Shown here piece by piece: positions 34,444-43,550 of a stretch of DNA of 64,000 nt (position 1 is the first letter of the stretch; each line of letters starts with the position of its first letter). Source of the stretch: Ruegeria sp. SCSIO 43209 (GTDB lineage Bacteria > Pseudomonadota > Alphaproteobacteria > Rhodobacterales > Rhodobacteraceae); the NCBI RefSeq assembly GCF_019904295.1, contig NZ_CP065359.1, positions 1,141,001-1,205,000 of the forward strand. The letters are read 5' to 3'. The notes under the pieces are model-generated. The model ran no database searches. It saw only the letters and a list, made by a program, of their open reading frames with translations, and was not told the DNA's origin. The position numbers and the translations under genes were made by a program.

Positions 34444-34854
34444 GTGCATGACCCAATAATAAAGATCGTAAACGGCCCATCCGCATTTAGTAAAGGAACC
34501 GTTGCTGCGGGAACTGACGGCTTAAATGCTGTCTTTTCAGCTGCGAGTGCGGCAGCAGACAGGTTGCCGTTTGACCGAGAGCAGCTCTTTGGTGTTTTGC
34601 ATTTCCGACTTTACGAAACGGATCGCGCACGAAGAAGAGCGGTATGGTTTGGTGGCCGTCTATTCAACAGGTTTTCTGGTGAAGATCCCAGCTACATCCC
34701 GGTTTCCGGAACACATCTTCGCCAAGTGTTTGATGCAATACGCATTCAAACCCCCGACTTTGTGATAAGCGCAGGGCAATATCTATTGCGCTATGACTAC
34801 GCTAAGCGCGCGTATGATCAGTTAAAGCAGGATCGTGAGGCGGAGAGAGCTTAA
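34444..34854 (+). CDS. hypothetical protein, orphan with atypical codon use
   Basis: A 136-codon frame opens with GTG at 34444. The product is mixed alpha/beta with no membrane segment or signal peptide (for example FGVLHFRLYETDRARRRAVWFGGRLFN) and I recognise no family. It uses AGA, ATA and AGG codons that its neighbours rarely use, and the flanking DNA is AT-richer, so it may be recently acquired. It ends 4 bases inside the convergent mlaF stop. Whether it is expressed is unclear. Confidence 0.5.
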   Translation: MHDPIIKIVNGPSAFSKGTVAAGTDGLNAVFSAASAAADRLPFDREQLFGVLHFRLYETDRARRRAVWFGGRLFNRFSGEDPSYIPVSGTHLRQVFDAIRIQTPDFVISAGQYLLRYDYAKRAYDQLKQDREAERA

Positions 34855-35597
34855 CGCACCGCCTCAATCGGCCCCTCGGCACTCCCGCTGATGAACTGCT
34901 CCACATAGGGATCACCTGAGGCGTCCATCTGGCTGACCGGGCCAGTCCACTGGATCACGCCTCCGTGCAGCATGGCTACGTTGTCGGCGATGGCACGGAC
35001 GGAGCTCATGTCGTGGGTGATGGTCATCGCGGTGGCGCCCATCTCGGTCACGATTTCTCGGATCAGGTCGTTGATGACGCCGGACATGATGGGGTCGAGG
35101 CCAGTGGTAGGCTCATCGAAAAAGATAATCTCGGGCTCGGCGGCGATGGCGCGGGCGAGGCCGACGCGTTTTTGCATCCCGCCCGACAGCTCGGCCGGGA
35201 GCCGGTCGGCCACGTTGGATTTCAGGCCGACGCGGCGCAGTTTTTCGATGGCGATTTCGCGGGCTTCATCCGCCGGGCGTTTCAGCGAGCCGCGCAGTAG
35301 GCGGAAGGCGACGTTTTGCCAGACGGGCAGCGAATCGAACAGCGCCGCCCCCTGAAACAGCATCCCGAAACGGGCCAGAAACGCGTCGCGGTCGCCTTTG
35401 GTGGCGTCCTTGCCGTCGACATAGATCATGCCGCTGTCAGGCTTGATCAGGCCGAGGATACATTTCAGCGCCACGGATTTGCCGGTACCCGAACCACCGA
35501 TGATAACCATCGAGGTGCCCTTGGGGATCTCAAGGTTCATGCCTTGCAGGACGTGGTTGTCGTCAAAGGCCTTATGTACGTTCTCCATCCGGATCAT
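34851..35597 (-). CDS. mlaF: ABC transporter ATP-binding protein MlaF-like
   Basis: The ATPase of the Mla phospholipid transport system in the inner membrane, moving phospholipid between the membranes. The 248-residue protein has Walker A GGSGTGKSVALK, the Q-loop, signature LSGGMQKRVGLARAI and Walker B IIFFDEPTTGLDP. It overlaps mlaE by 4 bases. Substrate-binding MlaD and other partners are not in the window. Confidence 0.9.
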   Translation of the reverse strand: MIRMENVHKAFDDNHVLQGMNLEIPKGTSMVIIGGSGTGKSVALKCILGLIKPDSGMIYVDGKDATKGDRDAFLARFGMLFQGAALFDSLPVWQNVAFRLLRGSLKRPADEAREIAIEKLRRVGLKSNVADRLPAELSGGMQKRVGLARAIAAEPEIIFFDEPTTGLDPIMSGVINDLIREIVTEMGATAMTITHDMSSVRAIADNVAMLHGGVIQWTGPVSQMDASGDPYVEQFISGSAEGPIEAVR

Positions 35598-36376
35598 AGC
35601 GAGAAGAACACCCCTGTAAGAACGAAATTGGCGGCGAGGATCAGCACGGCAGCAGCCTCGACCGAGCCCTTGGTGGCGCGGCCCACGCCCTGCGCGCCGC
35701 GGCCCGATGACATGCCGTAATAGCAGCCCATGATGGCGGCGATCACTCCGAAGGCGGCACCTTTGACGAGTGACGAAACGATATCCCGCGCTTCAAGGAA
35801 ATCGACGGTGTTTTTCAGATAGGCTGCCGGGTTGAAGCCCAGATTTTGCGTCGCGACGGTGTAGCCGCCTGCAATGCCGATGATATCTCCGACCCCGACC
35901 AGCGCTGGAACCGTGATCAGGGCGGCCAGCACGCGTGGGGCGGTGAGGTATTTCATCGGATGGGTGGACAATGTGACCAGAGCGTCGATCTGCTCGGTCA
36001 CTTTCATCGTCGCAATCTCGGCGGCGATCGAAGACGTCACGCGGGCGGCGATCATCAGGCCGACCAGCACCGGGCCAAGCTCTCGCACCATGCCTATGGC
36101 GACGATCTGGGGCACAACGGCTTCGGCGTTGAAACGCGCGCCGCCTGCGTAGATCTGCAGCGCCAACGCGCCGCCGGTGAAGATGGCGGTCAGGCCGACC
36201 ACGGGCAGGGACAACCAGCCGATATTCAGCAGGGCGATGCCGAACTCGCGCGGATAAAACGGTGGTCGAAAAATGTGCGAAACCGCGTCGAGCGCGAACA
36301 GCGCGACGCGGCCAAACGCGGCGAGCATGGTCAGGATGGAACGCCCCAGCTCACCCAGCAATGAAAAGGGATTCAT
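35594..36376 (-). CDS. mlaE: ABC transporter permease MlaE-like
   Basis: The 260-residue membrane protein has the MlaE pattern: an N-terminal helix ([21 protein letters not shown]), a core of membrane segments with [11 protein letters not shown], the conserved VREIG-type segment [37 protein letters not shown], and the C-terminal VLTGVFFSL. It transports phospholipid together with MlaF. It overlaps alr by 4 bases and mlaF by 4 bases, so alr-mlaE-mlaF is one operon. Confidence 0.9.
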   Translation of the reverse strand: MNPFSLLGELGRSILTMLAAFGRVALFALDAVSHIFRPPFYPREFGIALLNIGWLSLPVVGLTAIFTGGALALQIYAGGARFNAEAVVPQIVAIGMVRELGPVLVGLMIAARVTSSIAAEIATMKVTEQIDALVTLSTHPMKYLTAPRVLAALITVPALVGVGDIIGIAGGYTVATQNLGFNPAAYLKNTVDFLEARDIVSSLVKGAAFGVIAAIMGCYYGMSSGRGAQGVGRATKGSVEAAAVLILAANFVLTGVFFSL

Positions 36377-37407
36377 TCCACGTAGCCCCGCGAAAAGCGA
36401 CTGCCGAGCGAGGTCAGAATTTCATAGCCGATGGTGCCAGCGGCTTCGGCCAGATCATCGACGGTTTGGTGCCCGTTCAGGATACGCAGGCGATCAGGTT
36501 TATACGGCAAGTCAGTCACATCCACGGTGATCAGGTCCATCGAGATACGTCCTACCACCGGGCAGGGCTGATCACCAGCGAATGTATCGATGCCGCCCCC
36601 AATGGCGCGATGCAGCCCATCGGCATAACCGGCCGCAACGGTCGCAATCTTCGACGGGCGGCGCGCGCTCCAGCTGTTGCCGTAGCCGACTGTTTCGCCG
36701 ACGGCGACGTCGCGCACTTGAATCACCGGCATATCGACGGTGACGACCGGCTTGGCCCCGGCAAAGGGCATCCCGCCGTACAGGCCAATCCCTGGGCGGC
36801 AAAAGTCAAAGTGGAATTCCGGCCCCATCAGAGTACCACCCGTCGCCGCAAGCGAGCGCGGCGCGTCGACGCCATCGGTCATCTGTTTGAACGTGTTCAA
36901 CTGTTGGCGGTTCATAGGGTGTTCAGGCTCATCCCCGCAGGCCAAATGCGACATCACGACCAGCGGGTCCAGGGCAAGAGCTTCGTGCCGCAGTGCGGCC
37001 CAGTCCGCAGGCTCAAGCCCAAGGCGATTCATACCGCTGTCGAGCTGGATACCAAAGCCATGATCGGGCAGGGCCTGACGATGACGCTTGAATTGTTCGG
37101 GCGAGTTGATCAACGGCGTCAGATCATGCTGGCGCAGCAGATCCGTGTCACCCTCCATATGTCCGGAAAACACCGCAACCAGCGGGCCGGGGCCCACAGC
37201 CTCACGCACGGCCACGCCTTCCTCGGCAACGGCGACGAAGAATTTTGCAACGCCTTCCTCAGCCAGCGCAGAGGCGACTGGACCGGCACCTAACCCGTAA
37301 GCGTCAGCTTTGACCACTGCGCCGGTTTCAACCTGGGTCTTTGCGTCAAGCGCCTGCCAGTTCTGGGCGAGCGCGTGCAGATTTATCGTCAGATGTGCGG
37401 TACTCAT
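36373..37407 (-). CDS. alr: alanine racemase
   Basis: Alr makes D-alanine for peptidoglycan using PLP. The 344-residue enzyme has the PLP-lysine motif [11 protein letters not shown] (Lys about residue 33), LDSGMNRLG (about 120), GYGNSW, the catalytic-Tyr region with [12 protein letters not shown], and the C-terminal [13 protein letters not shown]. It is the first gene of the alr-mlaE-mlaF operon, upstream of which lies the oxygenase gene. Confidence 0.96.
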   Translation of the reverse strand: MSTAHLTINLHALAQNWQALDAKTQVETGAVVKADAYGLGAGPVASALAEEGVAKFFVAVAEEGVAVREAVGPGPLVAVFSGHMEGDTDLLRQHDLTPLINSPEQFKRHRQALPDHGFGIQLDSGMNRLGLEPADWAALRHEALALDPLVVMSHLACGDEPEHPMNRQQLNTFKQMTDGVDAPRSLAATGGTLMGPEFHFDFCRPGIGLYGGMPFAGAKPVVTVDMPVIQVRDVAVGETVGYGNSWSARRPSKIATVAAGYADGLHRAIGGGIDTFAGDQPCPVVGRISMDLITVDVTDLPYKPDRLRILNGHQTVDDLAEAAGTIGYEILTSLGSRFSRGYVE

Positions 37408-37455
37408 AAACGCCGTTCATCACATAGGATTGGCCCAGGTCAAGGGGGGAGCACC

Positions 37456-38394
37456 TTAATTCTTGGCGGGTTTATGCGCCTCATAGGCCGCTTCCAGCTC
37501 GGAACGCAGGAAATCCGCAAATAATAAGGGGCTAAACTGAGGTTGGCCGGTCCCGGGTAGGGGTTCGATGATTGTGCTGACATGAGGATCAAAGAAGAAC
37601 GGAACGCTGTATCGTTCACGGCCGGAATGGTTGATGACCCGATGCGGCGTCGAAAGCAGGCGGCCGTTCGACATCCGGTGCAGCATATCCCCGACATTGA
37701 CGACAAAGGCGTCGGGACGGGACGGAACGTCAACCCAATGCCCTGACGGTGTTTTGACCTGCAAGCCGCCCACCTGATCTTGAGCAAGCAGCGTAAGGCA
37801 TCCGAAATCAGTGTGCGGGGCTGAGCCGAACAGATCATCGGGGCTGGTCTTTGCTTGCGGTGGATAGTGCAGCAGACGCAGCCAGAAAGTGGGTTCATCA
37901 AACGCGGAAAGGACCGAGAAATCCTGCGCGTCGCAAGCGATCAGCGCGATATGCATCAATCTGCGTCCAAGGGCCGACATAGCCTTAACGTAGGTTTCCA
38001 GGGTGTCGCGAAAATCCAGTAGATCAGGCCATCGGTTTGGACCCGAGAGGTAGATATCGGGATCAACGCCAGCATCCTCGCGCATCATCATGAAGCTGGC
38101 GGATTGGTTGGGTTTTTTTACATCGGCCAGTGTTGAGTTCACATCTGTCGATGTGTTGATGGCGATGTATCCGCGATGCGTGTGGTCGACTGCGATTGCC
38201 AGCTTTTGATCCAGCGGCAGCGCGTGAAACTGTTTTGAGGCTTCGAACACATCGCGCATCAGCTGCGGGTCTATTCCGTGATCTTCGATATAGCCGAAAC
38301 CAGTCGTGCCGTAGGCCGAACGAAACTCGGCCGCGATTTCCTCATCAGGGCGTGCACCCAGACGAATAACGGGGATCTCTGTGAATTCAGTCAT
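37456..38394 (-). CDS. 2-oxoglutarate/Fe(II) oxygenase, isopenicillin N synthase family
   Basis: The 312-residue protein has the non-heme iron dioxygenase fold, with the iron ligands in PHTDFG (His and Asp) and TPHRVIN (second His), and the 2-oxoglutarate-binding Arg in RYSVPFF. The N-terminal IPVIRLG region and GFGYIEDHGID are typical of the family. I chose ATG at 38394; the long frame upstream to 38544 is not family-like. Substrate unknown. It follows dnaB in direction, separated by 173 bases. Confidence 0.88.
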   Translation of the reverse strand: MTEFTEIPVIRLGARPDEEIAAEFRSAYGTTGFGYIEDHGIDPQLMRDVFEASKQFHALPLDQKLAIAVDHTHRGYIAINTSTDVNSTLADVKKPNQSASFMMMREDAGVDPDIYLSGPNRWPDLLDFRDTLETYVKAMSALGRRLMHIALIACDAQDFSVLSAFDEPTFWLRLLHYPPQAKTSPDDLFGSAPHTDFGCLTLLAQDQVGGLQVKTPSGHWVDVPSRPDAFVVNVGDMLHRMSNGRLLSTPHRVINHSGRERYSVPFFFDPHVSTIIEPLPGTGQPQFSPLLFADFLRSELEAAYEAHKPAKN

Positions 38395-38567
38395 GTCTCT
38401 CTCGCTTATATTGGGAAGATTGCAGGGGCAAAAATGCCCCCGGTCTATCCCGCAAAGCGTTTGCGGCGATGCCCGAAATGACGCGCCAGAATCACGCGCC
38501 GGGGTAGGGGATTGAGACAAGCTTGCATGGCCCGATCCGTACACATCGGACCGGGCAGGTCAAGGAA

Positions 38568-40058
38568 TCAATAACCCTCGATTTGGCTATCCTGTTGCCA
38601 GGGTTTGACCAGATTGCCAAATCGGGTGAACTGAGCTTCGAACGACAGCTCTACCGTGCCGATGGGGCCGTGGCGCTGCTTGCCGACGATGACCTCGGCC
38701 TTGCCATGCAGGCGCTCCATGGCCTGTTTCCACTCTTCCATCTTTTCCAACTCGTGATCGCCGGGTTTTTCGCGTTCCTTGTAGTATTCCTCGCGGAACA
38801 CGAACATCACAACGTCGGCATCCTGTTCGATCGAGCCCGATTCCCGCAGGTCAGACAGCTGCGGGCGTTTGTCGTCACGGCTTTCTACCTGTCGGCTGAG
38901 CTGTGACAGTGCGATGACCGGGATGTTGAGTTCCTTGGCGATGGCTTTCATGCCCATCGAAATCTCGGCGATTTCGTTGACGCGGTTGTCGGCCATTCCG
39001 CGGCAGAGCTGAAGGTAGTCGATCACCAGCAAATCCAGCCCGTGCGTCCGCTTCAGCCGCCGTGCACGGGCAGCGAGTTGCGAGATTGGCAGGGCGGGGG
39101 TGTCATCAATGAACAGCGGGCAGGCTTCCAGTTCTTTCGCGGCGTCCACGAAGCGGCGGAACTCGGACTCGGTCATGTCGCCCTGGCGGATTTTGTGACT
39201 GGAGATCTCAGAAGCCTCGGCCAGAACCCGGCCCGCAAGTTGCTCGGCGCTCATTTCGAGTGAAAAGAACCCAACCACACCGCCGTCGATCGCACCTTCA
39301 GAGCCGTCTGGCTTGGTGCCGCGCTTGTAGGCCTTGGCCACGTTAAATGCGACGTTTGTTGCCAGCGATGTCTTACCCATCGACGGACGCCCGGCCAAAA
39401 TGATCAGGTCGGACGGGTGCAGGCCACCCAATTGCTTGTCGAGATCGGCCAGACCGGTGGAAATCCCCGCCATGCCGCCACCGCGTTGGTACGCCTCGTT
39501 GGTGACGTTGACGGCTTCTGTGACCGCCTTGAGGAAGGATTGAAAACCCTGTTCGGTCTGGCCCTGCTCGGATAACTGATAAAGCTGTTGCTCGGCCTCG
39601 ACGATCTGTTCTTTGGGCTCGCTGCTGACATCGACCCTCGCAGCCTTGTCTGAAATGTCCCGGCCCAGCCGGATCAGCTCGCGCCGAATGGCGAGGTCGT
39701 AGATCATCTGGGCGTAGTCATGCACCGCAAAGGCACTGATCGATGCACCGGCAAGTTTGACCAGATAGGCCGGACCACCCAGTTCCTTCAGGCCCTCATC
39801 CTCGGCCATGAAAGACTTCAGTGTGACGGGTGAAGCCAGCGCATTTTTAGCGATACGGGTCGACGCGACTTCGTAGATGCGCGCATGAACCGGATCATAG
39901 AAATGCTCGGCCCCAATAATCGATGCGACCCGATCATACAGATCGTTATTCGTCAGAATCGCACCCAGAAGCTGCTGCTCGGCCTCGATGGAGTGCGGCA
40001 TTGTTTCTGGGTTCTGAATCTGTGCGGCGGCCTGCTCGATACTGCTGATCTCGTTCAT
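38568..40058 (-). CDS. dnaB: replicative DNA helicase DnaB
   Basis: DnaB is the hexameric helicase of the replication fork. The 496-residue protein has an N-terminal primase-interacting domain (MPHSIEAEQQLLGAIL) and a RecA-like C-terminal domain with Walker A AGRPSMGKTSLATN, Walker B LLVIDYLQL and the SQLSRQVESR segment. I chose ATG at 40058 (MNEISSIEQ), since upstream codons do not resemble the family. No intein is present in the ATPase domain. Confidence 0.97.
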   Translation of the reverse strand: MNEISSIEQAAAQIQNPETMPHSIEAEQQLLGAILTNNDLYDRVASIIGAEHFYDPVHARIYEVASTRIAKNALASPVTLKSFMAEDEGLKELGGPAYLVKLAGASISAFAVHDYAQMIYDLAIRRELIRLGRDISDKAARVDVSSEPKEQIVEAEQQLYQLSEQGQTEQGFQSFLKAVTEAVNVTNEAYQRGGGMAGISTGLADLDKQLGGLHPSDLIILAGRPSMGKTSLATNVAFNVAKAYKRGTKPDGSEGAIDGGVVGFFSLEMSAEQLAGRVLAEASEISSHKIRQGDMTESEFRRFVDAAKELEACPLFIDDTPALPISQLAARARRLKRTHGLDLLVIDYLQLCRGMADNRVNEIAEISMGMKAIAKELNIPVIALSQLSRQVESRDDKRPQLSDLRESGSIEQDADVVMFVFREEYYKEREKPGDHELEKMEEWKQAMERLHGKAEVIVGKQRHGPIGTVELSFEAQFTRFGNLVKPWQQDSQIEGY

Positions 40059-40259
40059 TGCTGTTCTCTTTGTCCCCTGGACAGAGGCCATAGCGCGGCC
40101 CTGTGAGTCGGCGCAAATTGTATGTTTTCTGGGGATATGCTGTGCATATCTCTCTGCCCCATCATATTGAAGGATGAGGCAGGGTTGCGTCAACATCTTG
40201 TGGATGAAGCGATCGACGCAGCGGTCAGTGTTTCCATTCTGAAAACAGTTTGCGCAACG

Positions 40260-40937
40260 TCAGCTTTTATGTGCGTCCTGCCAACCACGCGGGTCGTTCA
40301 GGAAGGCCTCGACGCCATCAAGCGTCTCTTCGTCAAAGGCCTTTTGCGCTTTGGCTTCCGCCAAAACATCCCACCAAGTACAAAGCGAGTGCAATTTTAC
40401 GCCGTGATCGCCCAGCGTTTTCTCGGTTTCGGGGAAAATACCATAATAGAAGATCACCGCCGTATGCCCACAGGTCGCACCGGTTTCGCGGATCGCGTCG
40501 ACAAAGGACAGTTTTGAGCCTCCATCGGTGGTCAGGTCTTCAACCAGCAGTACCCGCTCACCCTCGCTCATCGCGCCTTCGATGCGGGCGTTCCGGCCGT
40601 AGCCTTTGGGTTTCTTCCGCACGTAGGTCATTGGCAGTGACATGCGCTCGGCCACCATTGCAGCGAAGGGAATACCTGCTGTCTCGCCACCGGCGATATT
40701 GTCAAACGCTTCGAACCCCGCGTCGCGCATCACGGTAACCGTCAGGAAGTCCATCAGGGTCGAGCGGATGCGCGGGTACGAGATCAGCTTGCGGCAATCG
40801 ATATAGGTCGGGCTTGGTAGACCGCTGGCCAGCGTGAAAGGTTCGCGGGAATTAAAGTGTACGGCTTTGATCTCCAGCAGCATCCGTGCGGTCAGGCGGG
40901 CGATTTCGGAGCTGTCGGGGAAGGAACTGGGGATCAT
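40260..40937 (-). CDS. pyrE: orotate phosphoribosyltransferase
   Basis: PyrE joins orotate to PRPP in pyrimidine synthesis. The 225-residue protein has the substrate region [19 protein letters not shown], the catalytic-loop segment [37 protein letters not shown] containing the PRPP motif, and a normal family C-terminus. I chose ATG at 40937, 225 residues; its first bases overlap the stop of a 51-codon leader ORF. A terminator-like hairpin lies in the leader, so expression is probably coupled to leader translation. Confidence 0.95.
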   Translation of the reverse strand: MIPSSFPDSSEIARLTARMLLEIKAVHFNSREPFTLASGLPSPTYIDCRKLISYPRIRSTLMDFLTVTVMRDAGFEAFDNIAGGETAGIPFAAMVAERMSLPMTYVRKKPKGYGRNARIEGAMSEGERVLLVEDLTTDGGSKLSFVDAIRETGATCGHTAVIFYYGIFPETEKTLGDHGVKLHSLCTWWDVLAEAKAQKAFDEETLDGVEAFLNDPRGWQDAHKS

Positions 40938-41089
40938 GGCGCAAACCTCTGGGCTGAAAGGGTGTCGCAGGCTGATAGCCTGACCCCCGGCCCAGAGTCG
41001 AGAGGGCACGCTAAAAGAAAAGCGGACCCCCAAGAGGTCCGCTTGATGCCCTTGCGGGCAGAGCAGCGAAGGTGGGCTTGACTGCTCAT
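40934..41089 (-). CDS. 51-codon leader ORF of pyrE
   Basis: Reading from ATG 41089, the frame is open for 51 codons ([20 protein letters not shown]...LSAQRFAP) and stops with TGA at 40936-40934, sharing bases with the pyrE ATG (40937). Start is preceded by GAGCCTGAGAA. Codons 16-25 encode the intrinsic terminator stem and T-run, so ribosomes on this ORF would block the hairpin. The peptide itself resembles nothing I know. A role as a regulatory leader, not as a product, is my inference. Confidence 0.5.
   Translation of the reverse strand: MSSQAHLRCSARKGIKRTSWGSAFLLACPLDSGPGVRLSACDTLSAQRFAP
41011..41044 (-). terminator. terminator/attenuator hairpin in the pyrE leader
   Basis: On the minus strand the stem AAGCGGACC (41044-41036) and GGTCCGCTT (41028-41020) is a perfect 9-base pair with a 7-base loop, followed directly by TTCTTTTAG. 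It lies 83-107 bases upstream of pyrE, inside a leader ORF, and resembles an intrinsic terminator used for attenuation. A second hairpin, GCCC-GCAA-GGGC, lies just upstream at 41059-41048. Confidence 0.75.
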
Positions 41090-41250
41090 TTCTCAGGCTC
41101 GCTTTCCGCAATCGGCAAGACCGTGCCTTCAATCTCGGTATCGACGTGTATGCGAGGCGAGGTAAGAAGCGCAACCACCATTGCCGTCACAAATGCGTAG
41201 GCTGCCGCGCAGTAACTGTATACAGCGCCCAGTATTCGAAATGATGCGCT
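41086..41250 (-). other. possible small membrane ORF upstream of the pyrE leader
   Basis: This frame reads through a hydrophobic stretch ([20 protein letters not shown]) and ends [16 protein letters not shown], stopping at TGA (41088-41086), which overlaps the leader ORF start (ATGA). No ATG, GTG or TTG lies upstream of the membrane stretch, only an internal GTG and ATG near its end. It may be a small gene with a rare start, or a decayed one, and it sits between cinA and the leader. Confidence 0.3.
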
Positions 41251-41267
41251 GTAGACTGCAGGTATTC

Positions 41268-41750
41268 TTAGGTCTGAGCCAGATCAGCAAGAGCGTCTCT
41301 CAAAAGGGTCAAAGCGTGGTCCCGCGCAGCGCGACGTACGTTATCCCGTCCCTGCGCTCCGAATTCCACGGTCTCGGTTCGGGTCGGTTGACCCTGTGCA
41401 GCGAGGCCAAAGCATACGCGGCCTTCGGGTTTGTGTTCGGACCCGCCGGGGCCCGCGATGCCGGTGATCGAGACCGCCAACTGCGCCCGCGAATTCCGCA
41501 GGGCGCCATTGGCCATTTCTTGGGCGACTTCTTCTGAAACTGCGCCACATGTCTCAAGCGTATCGGCGCGCACGCCCAGCATCTCTTGCTTTGCGGTGTT
41601 GGTGTAGGTGACAAAGCCGCGCTCAACCACGGCAGAGCTGCCAGGGATGTCAGTCAGTGCAGCGGCGACCATACCGCCGGTACAGCTTTCAGCAGTGGTG
41701 ATCATCATGCCCTGCGCCTTGGCGCGATCCAGCAGGTCGACAACGGTCAT
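41268..41750 (-). CDS. cinA: CinA family protein (nicotinamide-nucleotide amidohydrolase domain)
   Basis: This 160-residue single domain corresponds to the C-terminal part of CinA, which deamidates nicotinamide mononucleotide (PncC activity). Family features are TAESCTGGMVAAALTDIPGSS, the RNSRAQLAVSITGIAGPGG segment and PEGRVCFGLA. The N-terminal competence domain is absent, as in many bacteria. Its start overlaps the pgpA stop by 4 bases, so it belongs to the ispDF-pgpA-cinA operon. Confidence 0.92.
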   Translation of the reverse strand: MTVVDLLDRAKAQGMMITTAESCTGGMVAAALTDIPGSSAVVERGFVTYTNTAKQEMLGVRADTLETCGAVSEEVAQEMANGALRNSRAQLAVSITGIAGPGGSEHKPEGRVCFGLAAQGQPTRTETVEFGAQGRDNVRRAARDHALTLLRDALADLAQT

Positions 41751-42244
41751 AGACCCGTGACTCCATGTGAGATACCGGCGAGGACGACCACACCGATGGC
41801 TGCAAAGACCCCTGCGATCACATCATCCAGCATGACACCCATCGGATCTCCACGCCGGTCGGCCCAGCCAATGGGACCGGGTTTGGTAATGTCGAAGAGG
41901 CGGAACAAGAGAAAACCCGCGATCCAGCCGGGCCAGAGCGCTGTGATGTCTATCCCATGCGCCCAAGACGGGTAGGAAATCGCCCATATCGCGATGAACT
42001 GACCCGCGACTTCATCAATGACAATTTCGGACGGGTCGTGGTCATCTTGTCCAGCTGTCATAACTCGCGTGGCCCACAGGCCCCCGAAGAAAACCGCGAG
42101 TGTTGAGATGACCAGCAAGGGGAAGCCACCCAGCGTATGCAGAACCCATGCCAGCGGCAAAGCAGCCAGCGATCCCCAGGTGCCGGGGGCAGGGCGGAGG
42201 TAACCGACGCCGCAGACGGTTCCGATTAGACGAGCCGCTGTCAT
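41747..42244 (-). CDS. pgpA: phosphatidylglycerophosphatase A
   Basis: PgpA removes phosphate from phosphatidylglycerophosphate in phospholipid synthesis. The 165-residue membrane protein has membrane segments and conserved [32 protein letters not shown] and [15 protein letters not shown] motifs. It overlaps ispDF (4 bases) and cinA (4 bases), so all three are translationally coupled. Confidence 0.94.
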   Translation of the reverse strand: MTAARLIGTVCGVGYLRPAPGTWGSLAALPLAWVLHTLGGFPLLVISTLAVFFGGLWATRVMTAGQDDHDPSEIVIDEVAGQFIAIWAISYPSWAHGIDITALWPGWIAGFLLFRLFDITKPGPIGWADRRGDPMGVMLDDVIAGVFAAIGVVVLAGISHGVTGL

Positions 42245-43371
42245 GACTTCACCAGACAGGCAGTTGCGAGCGAGGCAATGCCTTCGCTGCGACCGGTAAA
42301 GCCCAGCCGTTCGGATGTGGTGGCCTTGACCGAGACCTGATCGGTGCGCAAGCCCATGATCCGTGCCATTTCGGCACGCATGGTATCGGCATGAGGGCCG
42401 ATCTTGGGAAATTCGCAGACCAGTGTGCAGTCGACATTCGAGATCTCATAGCCCAACTGCCCAGCCAATTCGACTGCGTGGCGCAGGAAAATTTCACTCG
42501 CTGCACCTTTCCACTGCGGATCGGAGGGCGGAAAATGCTGTCCGATATCACCCCGCGCCAGGGCGCCATAGATCGCGTCGGTGACCGCGTGCATCCCCAC
42601 ATCTGCATCGGAGTGACCTTGGAGCCCACGATTGTGCGGCACCTTCACACCGCAGAGGATCACGTGATCTCCGTCACCAAAGCGGTGCACGTCGTAGCCG
42701 TTGCCCAGCCTTACATCCATATTCATACCCATTGTACGTTCGGCCCGGGCGAAATCCTCGGGCTGTGTGATTTTCAGGTTATCCGCATCGCCCGGAATAA
42801 TCGCGACTTCGACTCCTGCAGCGCGCGCGACTTCTACATCATCCGCCGCACCTCCGGGATGGGCTGAATGGGCGGCGGTGATTGTGCCGTAATGAAATCC
42901 CTGCGGTGTCTGCGCAGCGTAAAGGCCGGATCGATCCTGCGTTCCTATCACCGTCGAACCGTCGCCTGTCCAGAGCGCATCCGTGACGGCCAAGCCTGGA
43001 GCAGCTGCCGCATGCGTGTCGAGTGCTTTAAGAACATCGCCGATTATCCGAGCGCTGACGCAGGGGCGGGCAACATCGTGAATCAAAACCTTTTCAACGC
43101 TGTACGCTTCCAAAGCCTGCAACCCGTTGCGCACTGATCCGGCGCGGTCTGCACCGCCGGGTGCAAGGATCAGGTTTGTCGCGCTGAATTCTTCCCAAAC
43201 GGCTGTGTCCTCTTCGGCCAGCACCAAAACGACGTGATCAACCAACCCTTCGAAGCGATCAATCGTCCAATCGGCCACGCGCCGCCCAGCCAAGGCACGC
43301 CACTGTTTGGGCACTCCGCCTCCGGCGCGCTGGCCGCGCCCGGCGGCGACGATGATGGCGGCTGTGGTCAT
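42241..43371 (-). CDS. ispDF: bifunctional IspD/IspF (MEP pathway)
   Basis: This fused enzyme carries out two steps of non-mevalonate isoprenoid synthesis: CDP-ME formation (IspD) and MECDP formation (IspF). The 376-residue protein begins with the IspD nucleotide-binding [21 protein letters not shown], with [11 protein letters not shown] mid-domain, then from about residue 222 the IspF part, [12 protein letters not shown], with [14 protein letters not shown] carrying the metal-binding His and Asp. Fusion is common in alphaproteobacteria. I chose ATG at 43371. A short promoter gap separates it from the divergent dusB. Confidence 0.96.
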   Translation of the reverse strand: MTTAAIIVAAGRGQRAGGGVPKQWRALAGRRVADWTIDRFEGLVDHVVLVLAEEDTAVWEEFSATNLILAPGGADRAGSVRNGLQALEAYSVEKVLIHDVARPCVSARIIGDVLKALDTHAAAAPGLAVTDALWTGDGSTVIGTQDRSGLYAAQTPQGFHYGTITAAHSAHPGGAADDVEVARAAGVEVAIIPGDADNLKITQPEDFARAERTMGMNMDVRLGNGYDVHRFGDGDHVILCGVKVPHNRGLQGHSDADVGMHAVTDAIYGALARGDIGQHFPPSDPQWKGAASEIFLRHAVELAGQLGYEISNVDCTLVCEFPKIGPHADTMRAEMARIMGLRTDQVSVKATTSERLGFTGRSEGIASLATACLVKS

Positions 43372-43440
43372 CTGAAAGGTCTCCTGATTGGGGCATTGTT
43401 TAGGGGGCGGTGAATGCAGAGGCAATCACCCGCGTCAATT

Positions 43441-43457
43441 TGCTTAAAAAATAAGCA
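43441..43457. promoter_or_regulatory. AT-rich inverted repeat upstream of dusB-ntr
   Basis: Perfect arms TGCTTA (43441-43446) and TAAGCA (43452-43457) surround AAAAA. It is 93 bases before the likely dusB start in the ispDF/dusB divergent gap and may be a regulatory site for the ntr operon. Confidence 0.4.
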
Positions 43458-43550
43458 TATGATGATTTTGCGGGCTTGAATGCTCCCGTTTTATTGTTCA
43501 TATGCCGCAATTTCGATATCAAATGCGCAACTGCTCAAGGATTAAGCACA

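Noticed and set aside
36262..37293. Long plus-strand frame antisense to alr
   Set aside because: Alanine racemase on the minus strand has all catalytic motifs.
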